Source: Haemaphysalis longicornis (taxonomy: Eukaryota > Arthropoda > Arachnida > Ixodida > Ixodidae). Taken from it: a stretch of 64,000 nt of DNA. The position numbers and the translations under genes are program-made. The DNA lies in contig CM023448.1 in NCBI GenBank assembly GCA_013339765.2, forward strand, positions 197,820,409-197,884,408. The letters are read 5' to 3'. Of this stretch, positions 10,863 to 20,596 are shown piece after piece. Under the pieces are notes generated by a model. It was not told the origin of the DNA and searched no databases. It worked only from the letters and a program-made list of their open reading frames with translations. Each line of letters begins with the position of its first letter. The stretch's first letter is position 1.

Positions 10863-11697
10863 CATCATCATCATCATCATCGTAGTCGTCATCTTCATCA
10901 TCATCATCATCATCATCATCATGACGTCTACGCCCACTGCAGGGCAAAAGCCTCTCCCATGGATCACCAATGATCCCGGTCCTGTGCTAACTGCGACCAA
11001 TTTATCGCCGCAAACTTCTTGATCTCATCTGCCCATCTAACTTTCTGCCGCCCCCTACCACGCTTGCCTTCTCTAGGCATCCAATCTGTTACCCTTAAAG
11101 ACCAACGGTAATCGCGCCTTCGCATTACATGCCCTCCCCACGCCCATTTCTCCTTCTTAATTTCTACTAATATAGCCTTAACACGCGTTTGTTGCCGTAC
11201 CCACTCCGCTCTCTTCTTGCCCTTAATGTAACACCTATCATCTTCGATTCGATCGCTCGCTGAGTCGTCCTCAATTTAAATTGAACCCTTTTAGTGAGCC
11301 TCCAAGTTTATGCCCCGTAGGTGAGTAGCGGTAAGATGCAGCTGTTATGCACTTTCCTCTTCAGGGACAATCGTAGGCTGCTATTCATTATCTGAGAATG
11401 CCTTCCGAATGCGCTCCACACGATTCTTATCCTTCTAATTATCTGTCTCATGGTTGGGATCCGGGATCACTACTTGGCCTGAGTAAATATATTGGTTCCC
11501 CACTTCCAGTGCCTCGCCACCTATCTCAAACTGCTGTGCTCTCCCGAGGTTATTAAGCATTACTTTAGTTTTCTGCATATTAATTTTAAGGCCCACGATT
11601 CTACTCTGCTTGTCCAGGGCGATAATCGTGGTTTGTAACTCGGCCCCCGAGTTACTTAGCAAAGCAGCGTCATCATCCCATGAAAGCGCCAATTAAC
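10863..11697 (-). mobile_element. 5'-truncated RTE LINE with 12-bp TSD and (ATG)n tail
   Basis: The minus strand carries the end of an RTE ORF: a frame at 11692-11435 includes LKINMQKTKVMLNNLGRAQ, the conserved stretch after RT motif C, and the motif C region itself reads SWDDDAALL instead of FADDVALL. The 3' end is a run of atg/gat triplets (plus strand 10863-10923, catcatcat), the usual simple-repeat tail of RTE elements. The flanks ccaggttgtatt (10851-10862) and ccaggttatatt (11698-11709) match at 11 of 12 bases and form the target duplication. It shares its 3' sequence with the nearly full-length copy at 29988-33252. Confidence 0.88.
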
Positions 11698-11709
11698 CCA
11701 GGTTATATT

Positions 11710-12242
11710 AAGCTACCCAAAACGTGTTTGTTGCGTTTGGTCCCTTGCCTAGAAATGCTTACATCACTCGGAAAAGACGCCCGTCATTGAGACAACGCCT
11801 TACACCTCCTACTGATATCCGCTTGTTTAAACCGTTTTGTCACGATCCGAATCCTGTTTGTCGAGAAAAGCCCCGCCTGGAAGAGGGATTCTCAAGGACC
11901 GCACTATCTTATTTAGATACATCATGAAATGACTTCGAAGCACAAGAAAAAGCCCATTTTAAAACCGCTCCTTGCGAACCCATAAACATGAGTTTCTTGA
12001 CATCATTAGCCTTCATTTGAACACCCCAGCACTTTTCTCAACCATAAACACCTCTCAAGCGAATTCAGAACATAGCAAACAAGCTCGCCAGGTAGCCACA
12101 ATGTACCCGAGCCGAATATGAATGCTGTACGTGCTGGAGCGAAAACATTTTTGGGTCGAAATATTCTTCTCTCTTTCTGTTGCAGGCTTGAGTAACTTTG
12201 CTCAAGCCATTTTGCGGCTATCGGCAAGATTCTTTACAGTTC
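11710..12242. other. No gene recognised
   Basis: The segment between the RTE copy and the dispersed repeat has no supported feature. Confidence 0.5.
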
Positions 12243-12460
12243 CAGCAATAAGCGCATTCTATAGCCAGTTTAATACAAAAAGACTGGCTTCAAAATCAAA
12301 GCGTATATAGAAGAGGTATCTGCTGCGACGAACAAATAAGCAGTGCCACTATGTGCTGGGATAACTGTGGCTTTGGAGGCACAAAGGAAAGAGCGAAATC
12401 GTTTATCGGCAGTGTTTCCGGTGCCTTTAGAGGGAGCCCTGCGACACGTTTTCAACTTTT
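12243..12460 (+). repeat. Dispersed repeat, also at 51710 and 53424
   Basis: The segment contains cagcaata-gcgcattc, atagccag, ggtatctgctgcgacga, then gcagtgcc and gtttatcggcagtg. The same markers occur in the same order at 51710-51760 and, after a LINE insertion, 53424-53575 (cagcaatgaacacattc, gcgtatctgctgcgacgag, gtttatcggaagtg). A weaker copy of the beginning is seen at 12679-12790 (cagcaatgaacgcattcgac). The family and its full limits are unknown to me. Confidence 0.65.
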
Positions 12461-12631
12461 ATCAAAATTTGAAATGCTTTCAGAACGTAGTCAACAAGTG
12501 CATGCAGTATTGGAATGGGGAGTGACAAAGCACCGCAACCAAAAATTAGCGCTCTACGCCCATGAGATAACAAAGAAACTTTCTCAAATTTTTTTCTCTT
12601 CCTGCGTCATGACGTTATTTGCGCGCTCGAA

Positions 12632-12639
12632 TGACGTCA
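12632..12639. promoter_or_regulatory. Consensus CRE (tgacgtca)
   Basis: A perfect 8-base CRE palindrome lies within an atgacgtcatt context. No promoter elements accompany it, so a chance occurrence is quite possible. Confidence 0.25.
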
Positions 12640-13024
12640 TTCAAGTAATGTCGTGGTTTTGGGCGTTTGACTTTCAGTTTCAGCAATGAACGCATTCGAC
12701 TGCCATTTTAGAGAAAATCGGAACAAAACAGTAGGTCCAAATTGCAGCGTATTCCATGCCAACTGATCAGCAGTCTCATTGTCCTTGACGCGAACATGGT
12801 ATGGAATCTATTTCAACCGCACATTAAAACCCTTGCTGCTGAGTTCTTGCACAATCCGTAGGGAACGGTGATAGACCCTTTTTGTGGGGATCCCACGCTG
12901 CAAAAGTTGTAGAGCTGCTTTTGAATCAGTCATAATTACAACTTCCTGCGGCTTATATATGTCATTCCTGATAACCAGGTTTCCTGGGCATGCAGCACGC
13001 CTGGATCATGGGGTGTCCTCCACC

Positions 13025-13135
13025 GAATCCGGGTGCATTGCCATCGCGGCTATGCGGATTAATTTTGTACACATTGAGGTGTTTAACGTGCGACGATATC
13101 TTGACGCACAGGTGCTTGCGTGATTTGCCTTTTTC
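13025..13135 (-). mobile_element. Old, diverged SINE copy related to the Ruka-type family
   Basis: The order of landmarks is the same as in the intact minus-strand copy at 2038-2274: gcggattaattttg, then gaggtgtttaacgtgcg, then cgatatcttgacgcac and tgcttgcgtgatttgcctttt. The tRNA head is missing or too mutated to see. The cgaatccgggtgcattgcc stretch upstream may be the older 3' end of this subfamily. Confidence 0.55.
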
Positions 13136-16021
13136 GTCGTTTCGCCGTTTTTTAGCAGCGAACGCTACTAATGTGGAGTTTGTTTCCGCCTACGGCAGGT
13201 GATTTTCTAATGGAAAAGCTCATCTGCATTCGTCTCTTCCACTGCCTTTATTAGACGTATGTGGCTTTCCTAATTAAATATTTATGTCATCATCGCATCA
13301 CTGGACTTCCTGACGGCACATCCTTTTTCTTTTTTTGGCTCGGCGGCTTAGGAAGGGACGCTGTCGCGTTTTTATGTGCGCAGTGCGTGCGCTTTCATCG
13401 GACTTCGCTGTATTGACCGCCCGCCCGTCTTCCTACATCGGCCGCCGTTCTGCGCACGCGGTGGCGATTACGCCGATGGAGCGCTTGCTATATGCCCGCG
13501 ATGGAGCAATAAAACTGCGCCCGCTATGCACTTGGAGCGGAAGTTGGGGTATCGTAAGCGGGTCCCGTTTGGGTGCGCCGAAGCTTGGCCTCATGCCCAC
13601 TGCTTTTTGCCATTCGACGGTTACAACGGCCGCGCTGTCACACCTTCTTACCGACTGTTCGTACAACGCAATCGCTTTTGTCTTAAGTGAAATTTACAGT
13701 GAAGAAACCAAAGAGCGCGGAATTTTTAATACTTGCACTTTGTTAACGAATACGCAAACCACCCACGTTTACGAACGCGCGCGTCTAGGCACGCTCACAA
13801 GCAATGATATTTGAAAGTTAGCCCTACAACAGTTATTGTACCCTTAAAAATGACACAGTGCCAGTTCTGAAGGGGTACGGGAAACCAGCGGCGTGACCTT
13901 AGACTTCGGCATGGTTGCCAGCTCGAGTACAAACGCTGATCGGCCGCACTTTGTTGTTGTCCTTCATTTGTATAGTCCTGACCTTGTGGCTGTAATTGGA
14001 GGACGAAGCAGGCTCAACTCGCACGCACAAAAATATTTTTAGCTACCTCCTTGTGCGTTCTTTTGGAATTTTGGGATTCGGCAAAGAGAGCTCTTCCTGA
14101 ACACTAAGGAAGCGGAGAGTTTAACCTATCATTTTTTCTGTACAAATGCGCCACAAATATTCTGTTCGCTCTGTATTGATTTCTTAAAATTCTAGCTCCC
14201 AATTTGGAGTATTTTGTTACGTTTTACTACCAGCCTCCACGAGGTATGGGGCCGGGGGAAAGGAGAAAAGTAACGGAAAACATTGTGAGATGTCCTCGAA
14301 AAACTCTCAATTCCATGGGGTTGGGCTTTATAAATTGCGTCGGAAGCGATAGGACGTAAAACCTACCCGCCTTTTTTTAAAGTAGCATTCAAGTAGCTAG
14401 CGGCTTCAAACCTTTTATTCCGCGGACAAGAGGAGGAAGCTGCACCGGAGTATAAATATAAATTTATTTTAGGAGGCTGGCGCTTGTTATCAGCACACTA
14501 GGCTACACCGCTCCGAATCCGTTTTCGCGCAAAGCTGCGATAAAAAAAGGAAGTTTTATCACAAAAATTTACCAACCCCGCTAACTCGGAAAAGAAAAAA
14601 ATAGGAGAAGGAAGGCGTCGCTGTTTGTTTCCCACCGGCTTTGGTCGGCCATCCAGCGGCTTCCCTTAGTTCAGCTTTCGGGCTCATGAAACAAAAAAAG
14701 GTAACAAAAAGGAGCGCAAACAAGGCTTCTCAGGAAGGAAATCCCCGGGAATCAACGGCACAAGAAAGCGGACTGCACGCGGTGGAGCCGCAAGAAACAT
14801 CGCGGGGAGCGGACAAAGCAATATCGAAGCCGGCCGTGTATAGCGTGTGGCTCAAGAGACATCCGGAAGCACTGATAAATGGTTCGAGAGCCGTCAGCTC
14901 CTTGGTGGTTATTGCTGCCGTCCATCGCCGCGTGGGCTTTCTTCGCGTTCGGCAGGCTCTCCGGAGGACGATTCCCGACCCGGCATGACCGGCCGCCCGA
15001 CCAGAAGCATGGCGCGCAAACTGGCGCGTTGCTAGAGCGCCCAAGTGATAAAGAGGCCACGGAGCAGCTCCCGGGACTCCGCTCGTCAGGCAGACACCTC
15101 CTATTCGGCCTGTCCATATCTGCCAGCCATGGCGGCCTGACGTTCCGCGGAGTATTGCGCTTTGGTTTTGCGAGGGAGATAGTAAGGCGCGACTCAGTTA
15201 AAGGTTCTGGCCTCCCTGTGAAAATGCAGTGCGCGGTACGCCAAGCGGAAGGCCGCAAATATAGACTCTTCCAGCTGTTTCATTTTCGCCTGCGTTGTTT
15301 TATGCCGAAAAAAAGTGTAATTGCAAGAAGAAACATTGCTGCATGTGTAACAAGAACAAAACGAGCGTTAACAAAAATTAGTTGGGGCGTATTTGCAAAG
15401 ATTAACTTGTGATTATTTATTAGTAGCAAGCTTTCGTTATTTGTTGTTTTATGTCCATTCCCTACTACTACCACATGTAGCATTTGGCTGTAATTAGATT
15501 AATATGGGCTGCACTGCGGAAAAAACAGCCACAAGCCGTTACGGAAGCCGTACAGCCCTGCATATGTTTATAGGTCAATCGAAGCAGTCAGCTCAACAGT
15601 TCCTCAGAGGATGGGCGACGGGCTTAAGATTCGGGCTGTAAATAAAATTTGATAGTTAACTTGTCAGTGTGTTCGTTAACGCCCCGTCACAAATAACATG
15701 CTCCATGCGACGATAGATCTACCCTGGCAGACAACCATGCATATGTTGGCCAATGACTACAACAAGTTTGTAGTCACAACGTTCTCAAATATACTTTCTG
15801 TATCTGAACTCAACGTCAACGTGACTTCTGCGCTTGAAATTTTGTTACAAAATAAAAATAGCCTCTTGTTTTATGCCTTTGGACAACACATAGCAAAATT
15901 TCGCAGTGGCGGGCTGAGGAAGAATTTACAAAATAGCGTAGTAATTTTACGCTTCGCATTTACTTAAGTGTACTGCCGAGCATGACGCATAGAGTTTTAT
16001 CACTCAACTGTGTGCATGGAT
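13136..16021. other. No gene recognised; two CpG-rich stretches
   Basis: Long overlapping frames occur at 13335-13814 and 14641-15412 because the DNA at 13330-13680 and 14640-15290 is GC/CpG-rich. None has a domain, splice context or codon pattern I can defend. These islands might be regulatory or unrecognised repeats. The remainder is AT-rich and featureless. Confidence 0.4.
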
Positions 16022-16022
16022 G

Positions 16023-16062
16023 CACAAACAAACAAACAAACAACAAACAAACAAACACTCGA

Positions 16063-16125
<63 letters not shown>

Positions 16126-16127
16126 AT
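16023..16127. repeat. (CAAA)n followed by (TAAA)n microsatellite
   Basis: A run of caaa units at about 16023-16056, with one interruption, is followed by an uninterrupted run of taaa units at about 16062-16127. Either could be a relic of an A-rich retrotransposon tail. Confidence 0.95.
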
Positions 16128-17324
16128 CAACGTCAAATACATGCTACCACAGTCGGACGTTGAAGCGTTCGTCCTTCCGTAACTATATTCCCAACTATTG
16201 ACAGCGGCTGTCTCAATATCCAAGTGCTTATTGATTGCAATAAACTACGAAAATCATGCAATCAAACAAGAGGCTACAATAAATGGGCGAAAATTATCGT
16301 AGCCAGTATGCAGCTTGCCTATTCAGATTTCTGTATTCAGTTATATATGTGGAGGCGGGGGTTACGCAAGTTTTATACGACTTGTATGCATGCGATTGCC
16401 GCGTTTTTGAGAAACAGATGAAGTACACGAAGCCGCGTTGAGCAGCTGACCTCAGGACAGATCGCCAGGAAGGACGCTTGTGCCCTCGTCATGTTTATTT
16501 GTTTTCTATCAAGGGGTGTTCACTTTTATTCGCTTTTTTTGTAAACTTCCACCCTACTGGCGCTTAACCTAGAGCCCCTAAATTTAAATCTTCCAAAAAC
16601 TAAATCCAGAGCACAGCAGCTATCGCCACAGATCACATTTCTCTGTAGCCTATGAATAGTTGCTGAATAGGCACGACCGTAGGGAGGGTTCCAAATATTT
16701 CCTCAAGGTACAGGGGGACAACTGCTCAAAGCAAGGTTAAATAAAATGTTTCGCATTGTGTTTCGTGGTACGAGGACGATGTAGCTTTAGAATGTACTTT
16801 ACCCTATATCTAAAACAGCACTCACGTCATCGGCCTCCCTGACCACCCCGTGCAATGACGTCACACTCGTTTGCAATGTGGTTTAATGCTCTCTCACTGT
16901 AGGAAATTTTCTGTTTTCACCTATATACTATTAGATATACCAACTATATATTTATTGGCGCACGTTTTGAATAGTAAAAAGCCATAGAGCTCACTAAATC
17001 GCATCCCGTGGTCTTTCCAGAGTGGCAGCAAGGCCAACGTCACAAATTTGGTGAATAGCATGGTGTTGGAGGAAAGCAATTTCCTAGCGTACGAAATTTC
17101 TCGACAGTAACAAAATACACACAACCCAGTAAAAAAAGCTTCTAAGTTGGTCAACGCATTTTCTAATTTAAGGTGATAGAGTAGCATGGTCATAATTCAC
17201 TTCAGTGCCGCTATATAGGCAACATAAAGACAACATGCAAGTTATGGTTTATTCGAAAGATTAGTCTTTTCGCCCCTTACTAGGAAATTTCGTTCGTGGG
17301 GGAGGCAGGACTCCCGTTACTCTT
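16128..17324. other. No gene recognised
   Basis: No supported feature is present. The frame at 17193-16921 has no recognisable domain. Confidence 0.5.
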
Positions 17325-17332
17325 AATTCGCA

Positions 17333-17571
17333 ACCCGCCGTGGTGGCTCAGTGGCTAAGGCGTTGTGCTGCTGAGCACGAAGTCGCGGGTTCGATTCCCG
17401 GCCGCGGCGGCCGCTTTTCTGATGGGGGCGAAAAGCAAAAACGCCCGTGTGTACGAGATTTCGGCGCACGTTAAAGATTCTTAAATTAATCCGGAGCCCC
17501 CCACTACGGCGCGCCTCATCGTCTGCGTTGCGTCGGCTCGTCAAACCCTACAATAAATCAATGAACTCATG
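17333..17571 (+). mobile_element. Full-length tRNA-derived SINE (Ruka-type)
   Basis: The plus-strand copy starts with cccgccgtggtggctcagtg (A box inside) and continues through the B box ggttcgattcc at about 17389-17399. The body ends with gcgcctcatcgtctgcgttg and an acaataaatcaatga tail. Compared with the copy at 2038 it lacks the few bases of the gatccccaggtggtc region. The octamer aattcgca occurs at 17325-17332 and 17572-17579, a short and perhaps partly decayed target duplication. Confidence 0.88.
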
Positions 17572-17579
17572 AATTCGCA

Positions 17580-19440
17580 TTTTATAAAACAAATCGCAAA
17601 ATACTCACTCGCTTCTCAACCGCTATTACGAGCCAAAATTTCCTCGCGACTTACGCGGGGGAGCAGACAAAAACTGGCAGTCAGTATCTTGATTACTTGT
17701 AGGAACCGAAGAAATTGCTATAGACGTTTACCTCAGCAAAAGTTCTGGTAGACTGTTTCACCTATGCAGCGATGTGGCTCCGAGCACCAAGCTTGCTTCA
17801 GACGATGAACCTCAACCTGGAGTCAGCATTTCATTACAACTAAACCCTCAATTTTCCGACGAGAAAACGGGAAAACCCAATTCCTGATATTTGATTCCGA
17901 CACAGCCATGCCGGGCTATCATGAGGCCCGATGACACGTCATGTTACGAGTAGACTACGCCACGTCCTTGAGCTTGTACTTCATAGCAGCCGCATGTTTA
18001 CAGCATCCCCACTCTTTACAGACGGGCGGTTGACGTCACCCGGCCACTTCATTCAGTTAGTGCAAAAACTGCCTCCGCATGTCTACATTTTTTTGTAATG
18101 ATCTAGCCGCATTGCGTGAAGTTTGTGTTAAACTTAGCATATTTGCTACTCTTTCAAGTCTTTCCAATGAAGCAAAATAGTATGTTGTCTTAATGGTCTC
18201 TTAAGATTTGAACATTTAAGGCACAGCCGAATAATAATTCAACATTGGTCGAGTGGGCATTTATGTTCAAGGTCGACTCATGCGTTCAGGTTGCTTTACG
18301 TAAAAATGAATTTGTGTAATCAACCCTCAAATAATTCATTGCATGAGGATGTGCTCGCATCCTGCACTAATTCTGCAGGCGGTGATGTCACGCATCAGCG
18401 TTCCACAATAGTCTTTGCACTAAGAAATATGCCTTGTAGATCTCATAAATATCTCCTCTTATTTCTTATCGCGTCCCTAATGTGGAAGAGAATTTTGCAC
18501 TGGATCTCACCCCCACTACTCTCTGCGCATGCGCCACATTTTGTGTGGAAGCAGCCTGTGTTTGTGCTTGCCCAACCGGTCAAACTGCTACCGCTCACTG
18601 ACTAGCCAGAGTTAGAGTAATTACTATTCCTTTCTTTTACTAGAGGTTCGTTCAGACGTGAGAATAATTAATAGGGAGACTGGCTAGTGATGGAGGTGTA
18701 GTGCTTTGTCAAGTTGGGTAAAAATCGAGATGGTCATCTTTCGCTCTTGCAAGATGTGTGCGCATGCGCATAGACCAGTGGAGGTGAGAATAACTACAAG
18801 AACCTCCCTCCGCTAATGGCATGTAGGGCTGCCAAAGTTGCACACTTCAGCCTCTTCCAACCACGCAGATGCATGATGGAAAAACGCTTCCTGGCGGCCG
18901 TGCGCTTGCAGTAACGACCGTGGCACGTGCCTTGTAGCCGTCGTCGGACAAGAAACGCCAAAGTTTGACGGAGTATGTGCCCCTCAGGGAACCCACGCCT
19001 GCACCGTCGTTTGTACAGGCGCGGCGGACTTTCTAACTGAATTACAGTTTGCCTGTGGGGTAATGTTTGTTGTTTCACTTGGTGCAATCCCTAAACTTGT
19101 TGCACGCCTTTGGGACACCGTGAATGATGAGAGCTGCCATGTTTTTTGTTTGCTGGCACCAGTTTTCTTTGCTTAGAAATTTACGCAGGGTTTTCCCAGC
19201 ACTTGACGGCGTTTTCTTGTGACAGTACCTCGTGGCGATGCGTCAGCTGAACATTCACAGGTGATGGGTGTCGGGGTGCTTGATTTTCTATTTTCTGTCG
19301 TGCACCTTTGCCGTTTAATGCTCTAGAGAGTTTATTCTTAGTTTCTTAAACTGTTCTCGGTAGAACACTAAGCTTTGTTCTAGCGGTATCTGTGGTATTT
19401 CTGGGCGTCACTGAACAACAAGAGAACTGACCTTTTCTGT
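17580..19440. other. No gene recognised; contains two NRF-1-type palindromes
   Basis: Apart from the NRF-1 motifs listed separately, no gene or repeat is recognised. The 104-codon frame at 18291-18605 has no known domain. Confidence 0.45.
18524..18770. promoter_or_regulatory. Two NRF-1 consensus sites 235 bp apart
   Basis: The palindrome tgcgcatgcgcc lies at 18524-18535 and tgcgcatgcgca at 18759-18770. NRF-1 (ewg in insects) binds this sequence in CpG-rich promoters of housekeeping genes. The surrounding DNA is not clearly CpG-rich and I see no exon, so promoter function is only a possibility. Confidence 0.35.
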
Positions 19441-19449
19441 CTCTGATCA

Positions 19450-19516
19450 CCCCCCCCCCTCACAACACACACACAAACACACGCACACAGAACTTTCTCT
19501 CTCTCTCTCTGTCTCT
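19450..19516. repeat. Simple-repeat cluster: C9, (CA)n-like, (CT)n
   Basis: A run of nine C, an interrupted caca tract and a ctctct tract follow each other and lead into the (TA)n array. Confidence 0.9.
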
Positions 19517-19556
19517 TATATATATATATATATATATAATATATTAATATATAGTA

Positions 19557-19621
<65 letters not shown>
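19517..19621. repeat. (TA)n microsatellite
   Basis: About 100 bases of ta repeats with a few interruptions. It abuts the left end of the tRNA-bearing foldback element exactly, so it may have been the insertion target. Confidence 0.95.
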
Positions 19622-19624
<3 letters not shown>

Positions 19625-19775
19625 CGAATCAGAATGGGAATTGAGGGGCTCGTTGAATTAAGACAGAAATAAGGGTTCGCAGTCAAGGAAATCTCAGAAA
19701 GCAAAGGGGAGAATGTGGTAGGTCGTTGAAACAGAAGAAAGAATTTGGAGAGACAGAAAGAAAGTGGAGAAAAAA

Positions 19776-19853
19776 TGCCCGCCGGGTGGAATCTGAACCC
19801 CCGACCTCCATAATACGCGTCTGGTGCAATGATCACTACGCTACCGGTGGGGC
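19776..19853 (-). repeat. tRNA-like segment, left arm
   Basis: On the minus strand this begins gccccaccggtagcgtagtg (A box tagcgtagtga, last position off consensus) and contains a B-box-like ggttcagattcc near its end. It is a mutated partner of the right-arm segment and unlikely to be a functional tRNA gene. Confidence 0.65.
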
Positions 19854-19923
19854 AATTTTCCCCTCCACTCTCTGGGGTATTTATGTTAAGGAATTTTTTG
19901 TTTATGCACTTGGGAGTGGTAGC

Positions 19924-19978
19924 CAGCAGAACTCGGACTACTCGGGGTGAAGGGGACCTTCTTTTTAACCACCGGGCC
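19924..19978. repeat. 55-bp segment, inverted partner at 20408-20461
   Basis: The sequence containing gaactcggactactc and gaaggggaccttctttttaa recurs in inverse orientation at 20408-20461 with only a few changes. It lies at the centre of the tRNA foldback, while its partner lies outside the right arm, so the two inverted repeat systems overlap. Confidence 0.75.
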
Positions 19979-20072
19979 AAGGGGAGGGGGGGGGGGGGGG
20001 CCGGCCGTGACCCCCAAGCGCAGGAAACAAAAATACCTAACATAAATACCCACAAAGGGGAGGGGGAAAATA

Positions 20073-20150
20073 GCCCCGCCGGTAGCGTAGTGGTTATCGC
20101 ACGAGACCGGTATTCTGGAGGTCGTGGGTTCGGATCCCACCTGGCAGGCA
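20073..20150 (+). repeat. tRNA-like segment, right arm
   Basis: The A box is tagcgtagtgg, matching the consensus at all fixed positions. The B box is ggttcggatcc, one base from consensus, set in a perfect 5-bp T-stem (gtggg/cccac). The outer bases do not form a convincing full acceptor stem and there is no clear anticodon arm. I take it as a SINE head rather than a tRNA gene. Confidence 0.7.
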
Positions 20151-20407
20151 TTTTTTCTCCACTTTCTTTCTGTCCAAATTCTTTATCTATTTCAATGACC
20201 TACCACATTCTCCCCTTTGCTTTCCGAGGCCATCTTGACTGCCAAACTTTATTTCTCTCTTATTTTCAACGAGCCCCTCATTTCCTATTCTGATTCGCTA
20301 CATGCATAGCGAGGGTCTCTGTTCTGGCAGTCTTGGTGCCATAGGGAGCTTAAGAGGGTTAAACGCTGGTAGACCGCTCTAGACATGTCGTAGACACTCG
20401 AGTCACG

Positions 20408-20461
20408 GCCCGGGGGTTAAAAAGAAGGTCCCCTTCACCCTGAGTAGTCCGAGTTCTGCTG
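20408..20461. repeat. Inverted partner of 19924-19978
   Basis: This is the reverse complement of the 55-bp central segment of the foldback element. It suggests a further, partly deleted copy of the same repeat to the right. Confidence 0.7.
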
Positions 20462-20559
20462 GCTCGATAGTAATTCGACAATTCGATAGTGAATTGAAAT
20501 ATTTGCGCGCAGGGAATCTTTCCTTCTAGGTTTTCTTTTCTTCTTTGTGCCGGCAGCGT

Positions 20560-20596
20560 ATAACACCCCCCAAAAATATTTCTGGCTACGCCACTG
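20560..20596 (-). mobile_element. Isolated DNA-transposon end (cagtggcgtagccag type)
   Basis: Read on the minus strand from 20596 the sequence starts cagtggcgtagccagaaata and continues into a ggggggtg stretch. That start is a widespread TIR of non-autonomous DNA transposons in animals. I found no opposite end within several hundred bases, so only a remnant is claimed. Confidence 0.45.

Larger units (their letters stand above)
19622..20302. mobile_element. Foldback element made of two opposed tRNA-derived units
   Basis: The ends are agcgaatcagaat (left) and attctgattcgct (right). Moving inwards, both arms share, in inverted order, gaggggctcgttga, gcaaaggggagaatgtggta, gacagaaagaaagtggagaa, a complete tRNA-like segment, and a tatttatgtta/tttttgttt region close to the centre. 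The arms are roughly 19622-19920 and 20005-20302, with some 85 bp between them including a long G run. This looks like a tRNA-derived SINE family present as two head-to-head copies, either two insertions or a true foldback. The pattern is known to me as tick repeat sequence, though I cannot name the family. Confidence 0.75.

Noticed and set aside
10669..10973. Asp-rich and His-rich frames resembling metal-binding proteins
   Set aside because: They translate the (ATG)n tail of the RTE copy, not a gene.
20073..20150. A functional tRNA gene
   Set aside because: A and B boxes and a T-stem are present, but the acceptor and anticodon stems do not fold convincingly, and a second mutated copy lies in the opposite arm of the same repeat.
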